From contig MIAG01000001.1 in assembly GCA_001829005.1 (NCBI GenBank), positions 186,001 to 250,000 on the forward strand: 64,000 nt of DNA. The letters run 5' to 3'. Within the stretch, counting starts at the first letter, position 1, and each line of letters opens with the position of its first letter. Of this stretch, positions 39,563 to 48,276 are shown piece by piece. Below the pieces are notes generated by a model. The model saw only the letters and a list, made by a program, of their open reading frames with translations. It had not been told where the DNA came from and did not search any database. The position numbers and the translations under genes were made by a program. This DNA is from Sphingobacteriia bacterium RIFOXYC2_FULL_35_18. Lineage in GTDB: Bacteria; Bacteroidota; Bacteroidia; Chitinophagales; Chitinophagaceae.

Positions 39563-39568
39563 GTATCA

Positions 39569-40513
39569 TTATTTCTTTAGCCCTATTTCTCTTAATCGCT
39601 CATCTAAGTATTCCCCTGCAGTTGCATCTGGGTATGCTTTTGGATTATTTTCATTGATACAGCTTTCTAAACAAGCTAAACTCATCTCACTTCTCGGGTG
39701 CAAAAAGAAGGGCATAGAAAAACGGCTGGTATGCCATAATTCTCTGGCAGGATTCACTACTCGGTGTGTAGTACTCCTCAATTTATTATTGGTTAACCGT
39801 TGCAACATGTCTCCAACATTCACCACAATTTGTTCTGGTAATGAAGTAACATTTACCCAATCACCCTGTTTGGTTAAAATTTGTAAGCCATCTGCAGAAG
39901 CCCCAACCAACAAAGTAATTAAATTAATGTCTTCATGCTGTTCTGCTCTTATTGCAGATTTTGGTTCATGGGTAATTGGTGGATAATGTATGCATCTCAG
40001 TATAGAATTTCCATTATGCACATATTGATCAAAATAATGTTCATCTAAACCTAAATACAATGCAATTGCTTGCAATAATGCTTTACCACTTTTTTCAAAA
40101 TTTCTATACGCACTAAATAAAGTTTCATTTAATGGAGCAATTTCAGCCACTTGAACATTATCAGGATATTCTGATTTTATGGCATCATGGTCTTCAACTG
40201 TTTGACCATATTGAAAAAACTCTTTTAAATCTGGAGCATCGCTTCCTTTAGCGTGTTCTTTTCCAAAACTAGTATAACCACGTTGGCCAGCTAATCCAGG
40301 AATTTCATATTCTTTTTTCTTTTCTAAAGGGAGTGCAAAAAATTGTTGTACATATTCATATTGGTTGGCAATTAATTCGTCTGGAACTCCATGATTTTTG
40401 ACCGCTACAAATCCTACTTCTTCATAAGCCTTTCCAAGACTTTGTACAAATGCAGCTTTTTGTTCAGGTGTTCCATGAGTAAATTCAGCTAAATCAACAA
40501 CTGGTATGGCCAT
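39569..40513 (-). CDS. isopenicillin-N-synthase-like 2-oxoglutarate/Fe(II) dioxygenase
   Basis: The 314-residue protein has the DIOX_N module (IPVVDLAEF, GFVAVKNHGVPDEL) and a 2OG-Fe(II) core. Iron ligands are H and D in EQHEDINLITLLV (near 193) and H in RSTTHRVVNP (near 249). The 2OG-binding Arg-x-Ser is in SRFSMPFFLHP. The family oxidises many small molecules, including ethylene-, gibberellin- and antibiotic-pathway compounds. This branch is widespread and uncharacterised in Bacteroidota. It leads the operon with chrA, the ParA-like ATPase and the esterase. Confidence 0.9.
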   Translation of the reverse strand: MAIPVVDLAEFTHGTPEQKAAFVQSLGKAYEEVGFVAVKNHGVPDELIANQYEYVQQFFALPLEKKKEYEIPGLAGQRGYTSFGKEHAKGSDAPDLKEFFQYGQTVEDHDAIKSEYPDNVQVAEIAPLNETLFSAYRNFEKSGKALLQAIALYLGLDEHYFDQYVHNGNSILRCIHYPPITHEPKSAIRAEQHEDINLITLLVGASADGLQILTKQGDWVNVTSLPEQIVVNVGDMLQRLTNNKLRSTTHRVVNPARELWHTSRFSMPFFLHPRSEMSLACLESCINENNPKAYPDATAGEYLDERLREIGLKK

Positions 40514-40597
40514 AACAATAATTTTTACGAAAATACAGCAAAATCAATAACTGTAGGTTATAGGCAGCAAATCACAAAAAAGCTGGACCTTTAATAT

Positions 40598-41641
40598 ATG
40601 AAACAAAGGATGAATTTTTTATTATCGCTAATGGTTTTAGCAATTGCCTGCGGGGTGCCCTATAAACAAATGGAAAAAAATTATGAACGTAGAGATCATA
40701 TTAACACTCCCGATTACAGTGACTTACATTATTGGGCAGCACATCCGTATAAGAAAGATCCTGCAGACAGTGTACCTAAACCATTAAGAGCTAATTACCA
40801 ACAAGATAGTTCTGTAGATGTTTTTTTTATTCATCCCACAACCTATACAGATGATCAATTACCTTTTGGCTATAATGCACCAATTAACAATATTGAATTA
40901 AACACCAAAACAGACTATACTACCATATTATTTCAAGCAAGTATATTTAATGAAGTGGGCCGGGTTTTTGCTCCGAGGTATCGTCAAGCCAACTTACAGG
41001 CATACTTTCCCAAAAATGCAATAGACAGTTCAGCTGCAATAGCTGCTTTTGAATTGGCATACGCAGATATCAAATCAGCCTTTGAGTACTTTTTAAATAA
41101 TCATCATTCGGGTAAACCAATTGTAGTTGCAGCACATAGCCAGGGAACCACACATGGTAAAAGATTACTAAAAGAATTTTTTGACAATAAGCTTCTCCAA
41201 AATAAATTGGTAGCAGCATATTTAATTGGGCTCCCAGTTGCTGAAAACGAATACAGTCAAATTAAAGCCTGTGTAACTCCAGACCAAACAGGATGTATAG
41301 TAAGTTGGCGTACTTATAGAGAAGGCTATACTCCCCCCTTAATTTTAGAAGAAAAATATAAAGCAATTGTAACCAACCCACTTGCTTGGAATGAAGCAAT
41401 GCTTGTTTCCGACAGAAGCTTAAATAAAGGTGGGGTATTATTAAAGTTTAATAAAATTGCCCCTGCCGTTGCTGCTGCAAAAGTTGAAGGCAATGTATTA
41501 TGGACGCCAAAGCCGAAATTTTTTGGAAATATTTTTTATACTACCAATAACTATCATGTAGCAGACTTAAATCTGTATTACTTAAACATCAGAGAGAATG
41601 TAGCCAATAGAGTTAAAATGTATTTCAACAAAAAGCATTAA
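40598..41641 (+). CDS. DUF3089 lipoprotein, alpha/beta-hydrolase fold
   Basis: The 347-residue protein begins with a lipoprotein signal ([14 protein letters not shown], lipobox Cys18), so it is anchored in a membrane. The DUF3089 hallmark [11 protein letters not shown] lies near 71-81. [14 protein letters not shown] supplies the nucleophile elbow (H-S-Q-G), and [11 protein letters not shown] follows as in the family. Members look like serine hydrolases, but no substrate is established. It is divergent from the 2OG oxygenase and overlaps the convergent recQ by 4 bases. Confidence 0.85.
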   Translation: MKQRMNFLLSLMVLAIACGVPYKQMEKNYERRDHINTPDYSDLHYWAAHPYKKDPADSVPKPLRANYQQDSSVDVFFIHPTTYTDDQLPFGYNAPINNIELNTKTDYTTILFQASIFNEVGRVFAPRYRQANLQAYFPKNAIDSSAAIAAFELAYADIKSAFEYFLNNHHSGKPIVVAAHSQGTTHGKRLLKEFFDNKLLQNKLVAAYLIGLPVAENEYSQIKACVTPDQTGCIVSWRTYREGYTPPLILEEKYKAIVTNPLAWNEAMLVSDRSLNKGGVLLKFNKIAPAVAAAKVEGNVLWTPKPKFFGNIFYTTNNYHVADLNLYYLNIRENVANRVKMYFNKKH

Positions 41642-43923
41642 TTCCCATAAACACTTAAGAATTTAATTCGCATAATTTTTAGCTGCTCCCAGTTAAAATC
41701 AAATTCCGCCAATTCTTCTCGTGCAACATCCAATGAGGAGGTTTCACAGCTTTTAAAATATTCTAGTATTTCTTCTTGCTCATCTTCACCCAACCATTCA
41801 TCAATTGCATAATCTAAATTGAGTCTTGTTCCACTTGCGGCAATGGTTTCCATTTCTTCTAACAAACGATCTAGTTTAAGGTCCTTGTTTTTAGCAATGG
41901 TTTCTAATGGTATTTTTTTGTCTACGTTTTGAATGATATAAATTTTATTACTGGCGGCATTAGCCACACTGCGCATCACAAAATCATCTGGCTTTTCTAT
42001 ATCGTTCTCTGCAACATAACTAGCAATTAAATCAACAAAGGGTTTACCGTATTTAAGCGCCTTCCCCTTGCTTACCCCTTGACACTTGCTCATTTCGTCT
42101 AAAGTGGTGGGATATAAAGTGGCCATATCTTGTAAAGAACTCTCTAAGAAAATGACAAAAGGAGGAAGACTTTTTTTCTTAGCCTCTTTTTGTCTGAGCT
42201 CTTTCAACATTACAAATAATTTTTCATCAGCAGCAGCGCCTGTTTGAGCCGCACCTTCACCCTCTTCATCATCGGCATTGGCGTCTTCAAATAAGTTATT
42301 CAAGACCATTTTAAACGAAGTTGGCTTCTTTAAAAATTTCTGCCCCTTATCGCTAGATTTAATTAATCCATATTCTTCTATATCCTTAATTAACAAATTC
42401 TCCAAAAGCATTTGTCTAATCAAGCTATTCCACAGATGCGGTTCTTTATCTTTTCCAATTCCAAATACAGGAGAAGCATCATGGCGGAACATACTAATTT
42501 GAGGAGTTAGTTTGCCCAATAATACATTCACTACATAATCAGTTACAAATCTTCCGTCTAAAGCATTCACCACTTTAAGTACTTTAACTACCTCTTCCTT
42601 CGCTTCAAATTTTTCTTTAGGATTTTTACAGTTATCGCAAAGTCCGCAATTTTCTGTTTCGGTATCTTCTCCAAAATAATGCAATAAGATTTTTCGTCTA
42701 CATACAGCGCTCTCAGAATAGGCAACCATTTCATCAATTAACTGCGCACCTACTTCACGCTCACTCAAAGGTTTATCGCGCATCAAATGCTCTAACTTTG
42801 AAACATCTTTATGAGAATAATACAACACACAGATTCCTTCTAAACCATCTCTTCCAGCTCTACCAGTTTCTTGATAATAATTTTCAATTGATTTTGGAAT
42901 ATTAAAATGAATTACAAAACGGATATCCGGTTTATCAATGCCCATTCCAAATGCGATAGTTGCAACAATTACTTGAACGTCTTCATTTAAAAACTGGTCC
43001 TGCCTATCAGCCCTTAATTTTTGATCTAGGCCAGCATGGTATGCTACCGCTTTTATTTTATTAGCCACTAATAACTCTGCCAACTCTTCAGTGGTTTTTC
43101 TATTAAGGGTATAAATAATACCGCTCTTACCCTTATGTTGGCTAATAAACTTTACAATACTTTTTACCGTTTGATCCTTTTGAATTTTTGGTAAAATTTC
43201 ATAGAAAAGATTGGTTCTATTAAAAGAAGAGATAAAAATATTTGCTTCCCTTAACCCTAAATTTTTAACAATATCACTCTGTACTTTAGGAGTTGCGGTA
43301 GCGGTTAATGCAATTACAGGAATATCAGGGTTAATAATATCCATCATTTCTCTTAACCTACGATACTCTGGCCTGAAATCGTGTCCCCATTCCGAAATAC
43401 AATGCGCCTCATCCACAGCAAAGAAAGAAATTTTGAGATCACTAAAATATTCTAAGTTTTCTTGTTTTGTCAGGGTTTCAGGCGCTACATAAAGAAGTTT
43501 GGTTTTGCCACTGTTTAAATCGTCTTTAACCGCTTTAATTTGTCCTTTGTTTAAAGAAGAATTTAAAAAATGGGCAACTTCATCATTTTCACTATAGCCA
43601 CGTATTAAGTCTACTTGGTTTTTCATTAAAGCAATTAACGGAGAAACGATAATAGCACAACCCTCCAATATTAATGCAGGCAATTGATAACATAAGCTTT
43701 TACCTCCACCGGTTGGCATAATTACAAAAGTGTCTTTACCGTCTAATAAACTATTGATGGCAGACTCTTGTGTTCCTTTGAACTCTTTGAATCCAAAATA
43801 TTGTTCTAAAGCAGAATGAATAGGATATTGATGAGTTGCTTCAGATTTAACCGATACAGCTTTTTTAACTGCAGTTTTTTTAGTGACGGTTTTTGACGGA
43901 GCTTTTGGGGTACTGGTTGCCAT
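41638..43923 (-). CDS. recQ: ATP-dependent DNA helicase RecQ
   Basis: RecQ unwinds DNA 3'-5' in recombination and fork repair. The 761-residue protein has a basic, Ala/Lys-rich N-terminal extension of about 30 residues. Walker A is MPTGGGKS (69-76), the DEAH box is in [21 protein letters not shown], and motif VI is [10 protein letters not shown]. The RecQ zinc cluster has [12 protein letters not shown] and CGLCDNC. A winged-helix RQC region, an HRDC domain ([19 protein letters not shown]) and a further helical C-terminal domain ending [17 protein letters not shown] follow. This layout is standard for Bacteroidota RecQ. Confidence 0.97.
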   Translation of the reverse strand: MATSTPKAPSKTVTKKTAVKKAVSVKSEATHQYPIHSALEQYFGFKEFKGTQESAINSLLDGKDTFVIMPTGGGKSLCYQLPALILEGCAIIVSPLIALMKNQVDLIRGYSENDEVAHFLNSSLNKGQIKAVKDDLNSGKTKLLYVAPETLTKQENLEYFSDLKISFFAVDEAHCISEWGHDFRPEYRRLREMMDIINPDIPVIALTATATPKVQSDIVKNLGLREANIFISSFNRTNLFYEILPKIQKDQTVKSIVKFISQHKGKSGIIYTLNRKTTEELAELLVANKIKAVAYHAGLDQKLRADRQDQFLNEDVQVIVATIAFGMGIDKPDIRFVIHFNIPKSIENYYQETGRAGRDGLEGICVLYYSHKDVSKLEHLMRDKPLSEREVGAQLIDEMVAYSESAVCRRKILLHYFGEDTETENCGLCDNCKNPKEKFEAKEEVVKVLKVVNALDGRFVTDYVVNVLLGKLTPQISMFRHDASPVFGIGKDKEPHLWNSLIRQMLLENLLIKDIEEYGLIKSSDKGQKFLKKPTSFKMVLNNLFEDANADDEEGEGAAQTGAAADEKLFVMLKELRQKEAKKKSLPPFVIFLESSLQDMATLYPTTLDEMSKCQGVSKGKALKYGKPFVDLIASYVAENDIEKPDDFVMRSVANAASNKIYIIQNVDKKIPLETIAKNKDLKLDRLLEEMETIAASGTRLNLDYAIDEWLGEDEQEEILEYFKSCETSSLDVAREELAEFDFNWEQLKIMRIKFLSVYGN

Positions 43924-44096
43924 TGGGGGTATACTATTTTCTATATCTAGAACAGTTGATACTAGTAAAAGTTAAACAATTTTTGTCATTTTTCCCTTGA
44001 TATTTCAACATATTTGACAAAATCAGGGCATTTTTGCAAAAGGGGAGCGAAGTTAATGAATACCTAATGCATTATCGCTGCTAAGCTGTTAAAGTT

Positions 44097-44104
44097 TACC
44101 TTTG
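44097..44104 (+). promoter_or_regulatory. -7 box of the kdsD promoter
   Basis: TACCTTTG matches TAnnTTTG exactly. Only 6 bases separate it from the kdsD ATG at 44111, so the transcript should start at or beside the start codon. No clear -33 element is present. Confidence 0.5.
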
Positions 44105-44110
44105 TTAAGC

Positions 44111-45073
44111 ATGAATAATAATATACAAGCACTAGCACAACTAACTATTGAAACAGAAGCTGCAGCCGTGATAGGCTTGAAAGCTTTTATTAATAATGAC
44201 TTTGAGAAAATCATCCAAGCAATACATGAAGCAAAGGGCAGACTAATTGTTAGTGGTATAGGCAAAAGCGCCATTGTTGCCCAAAAAATAGTTGCAACAC
44301 TTAATTCCACGGGCACTCCTTCTTTATTTATGCATGCCGCTGATGCAATTCATGGAGATTTAGGGATGATCACATCTGACGATATTGTGATGTTGATTAG
44401 CAAAAGTGGCGAAAGTCCTGAAATAAAAGTCTTAATTCCATTAATTAACAATTTTGGGAACTTATTAATTGGAATGGTTGGAAATACAGAAAGCTTTTTG
44501 GCCAAACAAGCCAATTTAGTGTTGAATACCACTGTTGAAAAAGAAGCATGCCCCAATAATTTAGCACCTACCAGCAGCACCACGGCACAAATGGTGATGG
44601 GAGATGTATTAGCGGTTTGTTTGATGAAATTGAATCAATTCAATAATAAAGATTTTGCAAAATTTCATCCAGGAGGCAATCTCGGGAAAAGACTTTATTT
44701 ACGGGTAGCCGACTTAGCAGCTGCAAACGAGCAACCATGGGTGCTCTCAAGTGCTACTTTAAAGCAAGTGATAGTAGAAATCACCAAAAACAGAATGGGC
44801 GTTACTGCAGTAGTTGATGAAAATCAACAATTAATTGGAATTATTACAGACGGAGACCTGAGAAGAATGCTTGAAAAAACAAGTGATATTAGTACTATTT
44901 GTGCAGCTGATATATTATCAACTAATCCGATTACTGTTCAGCCAGAAGCATTGGCAGTTGAAGCGCTGGAATTGTTAAAAAAACATGATATCAGTCAACT
45001 CATTGTTGCCGAAAATGGCATTTACAAAGGCATCATACATATTCACGATTTAATTAGGGAGGGAATTGTTTAA
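44111..45073 (+). CDS. kdsD: D-arabinose 5-phosphate isomerase (KpsF/GutQ family)
   Basis: The enzyme converts ribulose 5-phosphate to arabinose 5-phosphate, the first step to KDO for lipopolysaccharide. The 320-residue protein has an N-terminal SIS domain: GKSAIVAQKIVATLNSTGTPS, HGDLGM, LISKSGES and CPNNLAPTSSTTAQMVMGD. The join FHPGGNLGKRLYLRVADL precedes a pair of CBS domains (NRMGVTAVVD, DGDLRR, DISQLIV). I chose ATG 44111; TTG 44102 is in frame but lies inside the -7 box. manC follows 83 bases later on the same strand. Confidence 0.94.
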   Translation: MNNNIQALAQLTIETEAAAVIGLKAFINNDFEKIIQAIHEAKGRLIVSGIGKSAIVAQKIVATLNSTGTPSLFMHAADAIHGDLGMITSDDIVMLISKSGESPEIKVLIPLINNFGNLLIGMVGNTESFLAKQANLVLNTTVEKEACPNNLAPTSSTTAQMVMGDVLAVCLMKLNQFNNKDFAKFHPGGNLGKRLYLRVADLAAANEQPWVLSSATLKQVIVEITKNRMGVTAVVDENQQLIGIITDGDLRRMLEKTSDISTICAADILSTNPITVQPEALAVEALELLKKHDISQLIVAENGIYKGIIHIHDLIREGIV

Positions 45074-45156
45074 AATAAGCAATAAGTTTACCTTGACTAC
45101 GTTTTCTATGCTTGTAACAGCGTATTAATTTTCATCTAGATTTTAAAGACATTCAA

Positions 45157-46239
45157 ATGAATCAACACCATTATGTAGCCATTATGGCCGGGGGGATTGG
45201 AAGCCGTTTTTGGCCACAGAGCAGAGCGAGTTATCCAAAGCAGTTCTTAGATATTTTAAATACTGGAAAGTCCTTAATTAGATGGACCTATGAGCGTTAT
45301 GCAGCTTTTATTCCCAATGAAAATATTTTCATAGTAACATCTGATGAATATGTTTCGATTGTACAAGAGCAACTTCCAGAATTAAACCCTGCCAATATTC
45401 TTGCAGAACCAAGTAGAAAAAATACTGCACCTTGTGTAGCATATATTTCATATAAATTACTACAAAAAGATCCTGAAGCTTCTTTAATTGTAGCTCCTAG
45501 CGATCATATGATTCTGGATAATGAAAATTTCAGAAAGATTACTTTACAGGCTTTAGATTTTGTATCGCATATTAAGTCATTGGTTACTTTAGGAATTAAA
45601 CCCACTCATCCAAACACAGGCTATGGATATATTCAGCATGAACCCATGCAGGTAGCTGATGGAATTTATAAAGTAAAGACCTTTACTGAAAAGCCTAATC
45701 TTGAATTAGCAAAGACCTTCTTGGCCAGTGGAGACTTCCTATGGAATGCGGGTATTTTTGTTTGGCAAGTAAAAAATGTAATGAAGGCCTTTGAACTTTA
45801 TCAGCCAGAAATGTATGAATTGTTCGATGCAGAAAAGGCAAACTTCAATACCCCAGCAGAAAAAGATGCTATTAATAGAATTTATCCGCTTTGTACCAAT
45901 GTTTCCATAGACTTTGCTATCATGGAAAAAGCAGACAATGTATATGTAATCCCTTCTTCATTTGGTTGGAGTGATTTAGGTACATGGAATAGTGCTTATG
46001 ATAATCTAGAAAAAGATTATTTAGGAAATGCTGTTGCATCAGAAAATGTAATTGTTATTGATGCAACTAAGTGTATGGTTTCTGCACCCAAAGAGAAGCT
46101 ATTGCTATTGCAAGGATTAGACGACTTTATAGTAGTAGATACTCCTGATGTATTGATGATTTGTAAAAAAGAAAAAGAGCAAGCCATTAAAGAATATGTT
46201 GCAGAAGTAAAACGTAATAAAGGCGACCAATACTTATAA
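45157..46239 (+). CDS. manC: mannose-1-phosphate guanylyltransferase
   Basis: This enzyme makes GDP-mannose from mannose 1-phosphate and GTP for surface glycans. The 360-residue protein is the single-domain form, without the C-terminal isomerase of E. coli-type ManC/AlgA. Motifs are MAGGIGSRFWPQSRASYPKQ (nucleotide binding), EPSRKNTAPC, APSDHMI, NTGYGYIQ, FTEKPNLELA, and GDFLWNAGIF followed by FGWSDLGTW. A strong terminator lies just after the stop. No other GDP-sugar gene is nearby. Confidence 0.95.
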   Translation: MNQHHYVAIMAGGIGSRFWPQSRASYPKQFLDILNTGKSLIRWTYERYAAFIPNENIFIVTSDEYVSIVQEQLPELNPANILAEPSRKNTAPCVAYISYKLLQKDPEASLIVAPSDHMILDNENFRKITLQALDFVSHIKSLVTLGIKPTHPNTGYGYIQHEPMQVADGIYKVKTFTEKPNLELAKTFLASGDFLWNAGIFVWQVKNVMKAFELYQPEMYELFDAEKANFNTPAEKDAINRIYPLCTNVSIDFAIMEKADNVYVIPSSFGWSDLGTWNSAYDNLEKDYLGNAVASENVIVIDATKCMVSAPKEKLLLLQGLDDFIVVDTPDVLMICKKEKEQAIKEYVAEVKRNKGDQYL

Positions 46240-46265
46240 ACAGTTGTTAGCTTTAAAATTAAATG

Positions 46266-46288
46266 GGGATGGCTTGCCATCCCTTTTT
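46266..46288 (+). terminator. Rho-independent terminator after manC
   Basis: GGGATGGC (46266-46273) and GCCATCCC (46276-46283) pair perfectly. The apex pairs open to give a 6-nt loop, and TTTTT follows. It lies 27 bases after the manC stop and directly abuts the promoter of the next gene. Confidence 0.9.
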
Positions 46289-46305
46289 ATTTATGATTAC
46301 ATTTG
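46273..46305 (+). promoter_or_regulatory. promoter of the KAS III-like gene
   Basis: TACATTTG (46298-46305) is an exact -7 box. CTTG (46273-46276, three of four to TTTG) lies 21 bp upstream, inside the manC terminator loop and right arm. The ATG follows 24 bases after the -7 box. Confidence 0.5.
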
Positions 46306-46329
46306 AGAAGAACATTTAAACACTGAACG

Positions 46330-47406
46330 ATGGCAATACGAACAGTTATTACAGGAACAGGCAGCTATATTCCTCCACATATTAAAACAAACAAAGATTT
46401 TGCAGCCCAAGATTTTTATGGAGAAGATCATGTTAAAATAACTACTGCATCAGCTGAAATTGTAGAGAAATTTAAAGACATAACTGGAATTGAAGAGCGT
46501 AGATATGCAGGTAATGAATTTACTGCATGCGATATGGGTGCCATAGCTGCTAAACATGCTATAGAAGATGCTGGAATAGATCATGAAAGCATTGATCAGA
46601 TTATAGTTGCGCACAACTTTGGTAATGTTTTAAAAAATACGATTCAATCGGATGCTGTTCCTTCATTGGCATCTCATATTAAACATGCATTAGGAATTAT
46701 CAACCCCAACTGTGTTGCCTACGATGTTTTGTTTGGTTGCCCAGGATGGATTTTGGGCGTTACACAAGCAGATGCATTTATAAAAGCAGGCTTGGCAAAA
46801 AGGTGTTTGGTAATAGGAACTGAAACACTTAGCAGAGTGATTGACCATTATGATAGAGACAGCATGATATTTAGTGATGGTGCAGGTGCTACTATTATTG
46901 AAGCAGTAGAAGGAGATGAAACCAACTCGGGTATTATTGCTAGTAGTATGCAAAGTCATTGCAATGATGAATTGAAATATATTACCATGGGTAAGTCTTA
47001 TTTACCCAATGCAGACCCGGCTGTCAGATATATAAAAATGAAGGGCAGAAAAGTATACGAATATGCAATAAAAAATGTGCCGCTTGCAATGAAAGCCTGT
47101 TTAGAAAAAAGTGGTGTAGAAGTAACTGAAGTAAAAAAGTTTTTCTTACACCAAGCCAATGAAAAAATGGATGAAGGTTTTATTAAAGCACTCTTTAAAT
47201 TGTATGGTATAAAAGATGTTCCAAAAGACATCATGCCAATGAGCATACATAAATTGGGTAATAGTTCAGTTGCCACCATTCCAACACTATATGATTTAGT
47301 AAAAAGAGGGGAACTCAGCAATCACGAATTAGAACCCAGAGATATTGTAATGTTTGCCTCAGTAGGAGCTGGAATGAATATTAACGCCATCTGTTATAGG
47401 GTATAA
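46330..47406 (+). CDS. 3-oxoacyl-[acyl-carrier-protein] synthase III family protein (KAS III)
   Basis: The 358-residue thiolase-fold enzyme has the Cys-His-Asn triad of KAS III: Cys in DVLFGCPGWI (near 137), His in FFLHQANEKMDE (near 274) and Asn in KLGNSSVATIPTL (near 311). The N-terminal GTGSYIPPHIKTNKDF and ITGIEERRYA are typical. It is longer than housekeeping FabH (about 320 residues). It sits alone rather than with plsX or other fab genes, so it may be a paralogue with a special starter unit. It is flanked by manC and a PAS-LuxR regulator. Confidence 0.88.
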   Translation: MAIRTVITGTGSYIPPHIKTNKDFAAQDFYGEDHVKITTASAEIVEKFKDITGIEERRYAGNEFTACDMGAIAAKHAIEDAGIDHESIDQIIVAHNFGNVLKNTIQSDAVPSLASHIKHALGIINPNCVAYDVLFGCPGWILGVTQADAFIKAGLAKRCLVIGTETLSRVIDHYDRDSMIFSDGAGATIIEAVEGDETNSGIIASSMQSHCNDELKYITMGKSYLPNADPAVRYIKMKGRKVYEYAIKNVPLAMKACLEKSGVEVTEVKKFFLHQANEKMDEGFIKALFKLYGIKDVPKDIMPMSIHKLGNSSVATIPTLYDLVKRGELSNHELEPRDIVMFASVGAGMNINAICYRV

Positions 47407-47408
47407 AA

Positions 47409-47438
47409 AAGGCCACATACCTTTCGGACTGTGACCTT
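47409..47438 (+). terminator. possible terminator after the KAS III gene
   Basis: AAGGCCACA (47409-47417) and TGTGACCTT (47430-47438) pair with one C-A mismatch around a 12-nt loop. The following sequence is A-rich with no T tract, so this is only a candidate. Confidence 0.35.
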
Positions 47439-47535
47439 AAAATTAACTACCCCCCGATAGCTAATTGGTGCAAATTTAGCGCAATAGCCCTCTCCAAACA
47501 ACTGTGTGATTACTCAGTTTTTAGTATATTGAGGT

Positions 47536-48276
47536 ATGAACAAATCCAATAAGCCGTCTGAAATAGATCCTTCTATTGTAACCGACTTGCCTGCTAACCC
47601 TGAAAGCAGTTCATATAAACAGTATAAAAGAAGTTTGCTCCGTTTTCCAGATGAAGCCGTATATATTTATTCGTTCAAAGATAAAAAGCTAATTTATGCT
47701 GACGGATGGGAAGAAACATTGGGATTTAAAGACGATGAAATTACCCTTCAAACCATAATTAAACAGACCGATCCTAGCTATGCAGCATTTTCCCATGAAA
47801 TCAATGCTAAAACAATTGATTTCATTTTAAGCAGAAAAACGGGTATAAAAAACTATAGCTTTTCTGTTGAACTAAAGAAAATTCATAAAAATGGAACAAT
47901 GGTTCCAATGGAAGTAAAAATTGGCATTCTAACTGTTGATGAAAACGGCTTAGTAAACGATATAATTGGCCGATTCAGGGTAAACAGAAATCTACATTTT
48001 GGTATAGTGATGCGCTATGACGTACAAGGTCCAGACAAGGAAGAATTTGAGAAAGTAATTAATAAAGCTGTACAAAAGTTTTTAACCATTTCTGGTAAAG
48101 AAAAAGAGGCAATCGTATATGTTGCCAAGGGATACTCCTTTAAAGAAATAGCCGATATTTTAGGCGTTTCTGCTTCTGCAATTGAAAAGAGAATACAGCC
48201 TTTATACAAACGATTCAATGTAAAAAATCTTACACACTTAGTAAGTTTTGCCTACGAGAATCATATACTTCCTTAA
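47536..48276 (+). CDS. PAS-domain LuxR-type transcriptional regulator
   Basis: The 246-residue protein is a one-component regulator. A PAS-like domain spans about 38-150 (YIYSFKDKKLIYADGWEETLGF and VELKKIHKNGTMVPMEVKIG). The C-terminal LuxR helix-turn-helix has LTISGKEKEAIVYVAKGYSFKE, then IADILGVSASAIEKRIQPLYKRF. There is no receiver domain, so sensing is presumably direct. It abuts the convergent purF-like gene with no bases between the stops. Target genes are unknown. Confidence 0.88.
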   Translation: MNKSNKPSEIDPSIVTDLPANPESSSYKQYKRSLLRFPDEAVYIYSFKDKKLIYADGWEETLGFKDDEITLQTIIKQTDPSYAAFSHEINAKTIDFILSRKTGIKNYSFSVELKKIHKNGTMVPMEVKIGILTVDENGLVNDIIGRFRVNRNLHFGIVMRYDVQGPDKEEFEKVINKAVQKFLTISGKEKEAIVYVAKGYSFKEIADILGVSASAIEKRIQPLYKRFNVKNLTHLVSFAYENHILP

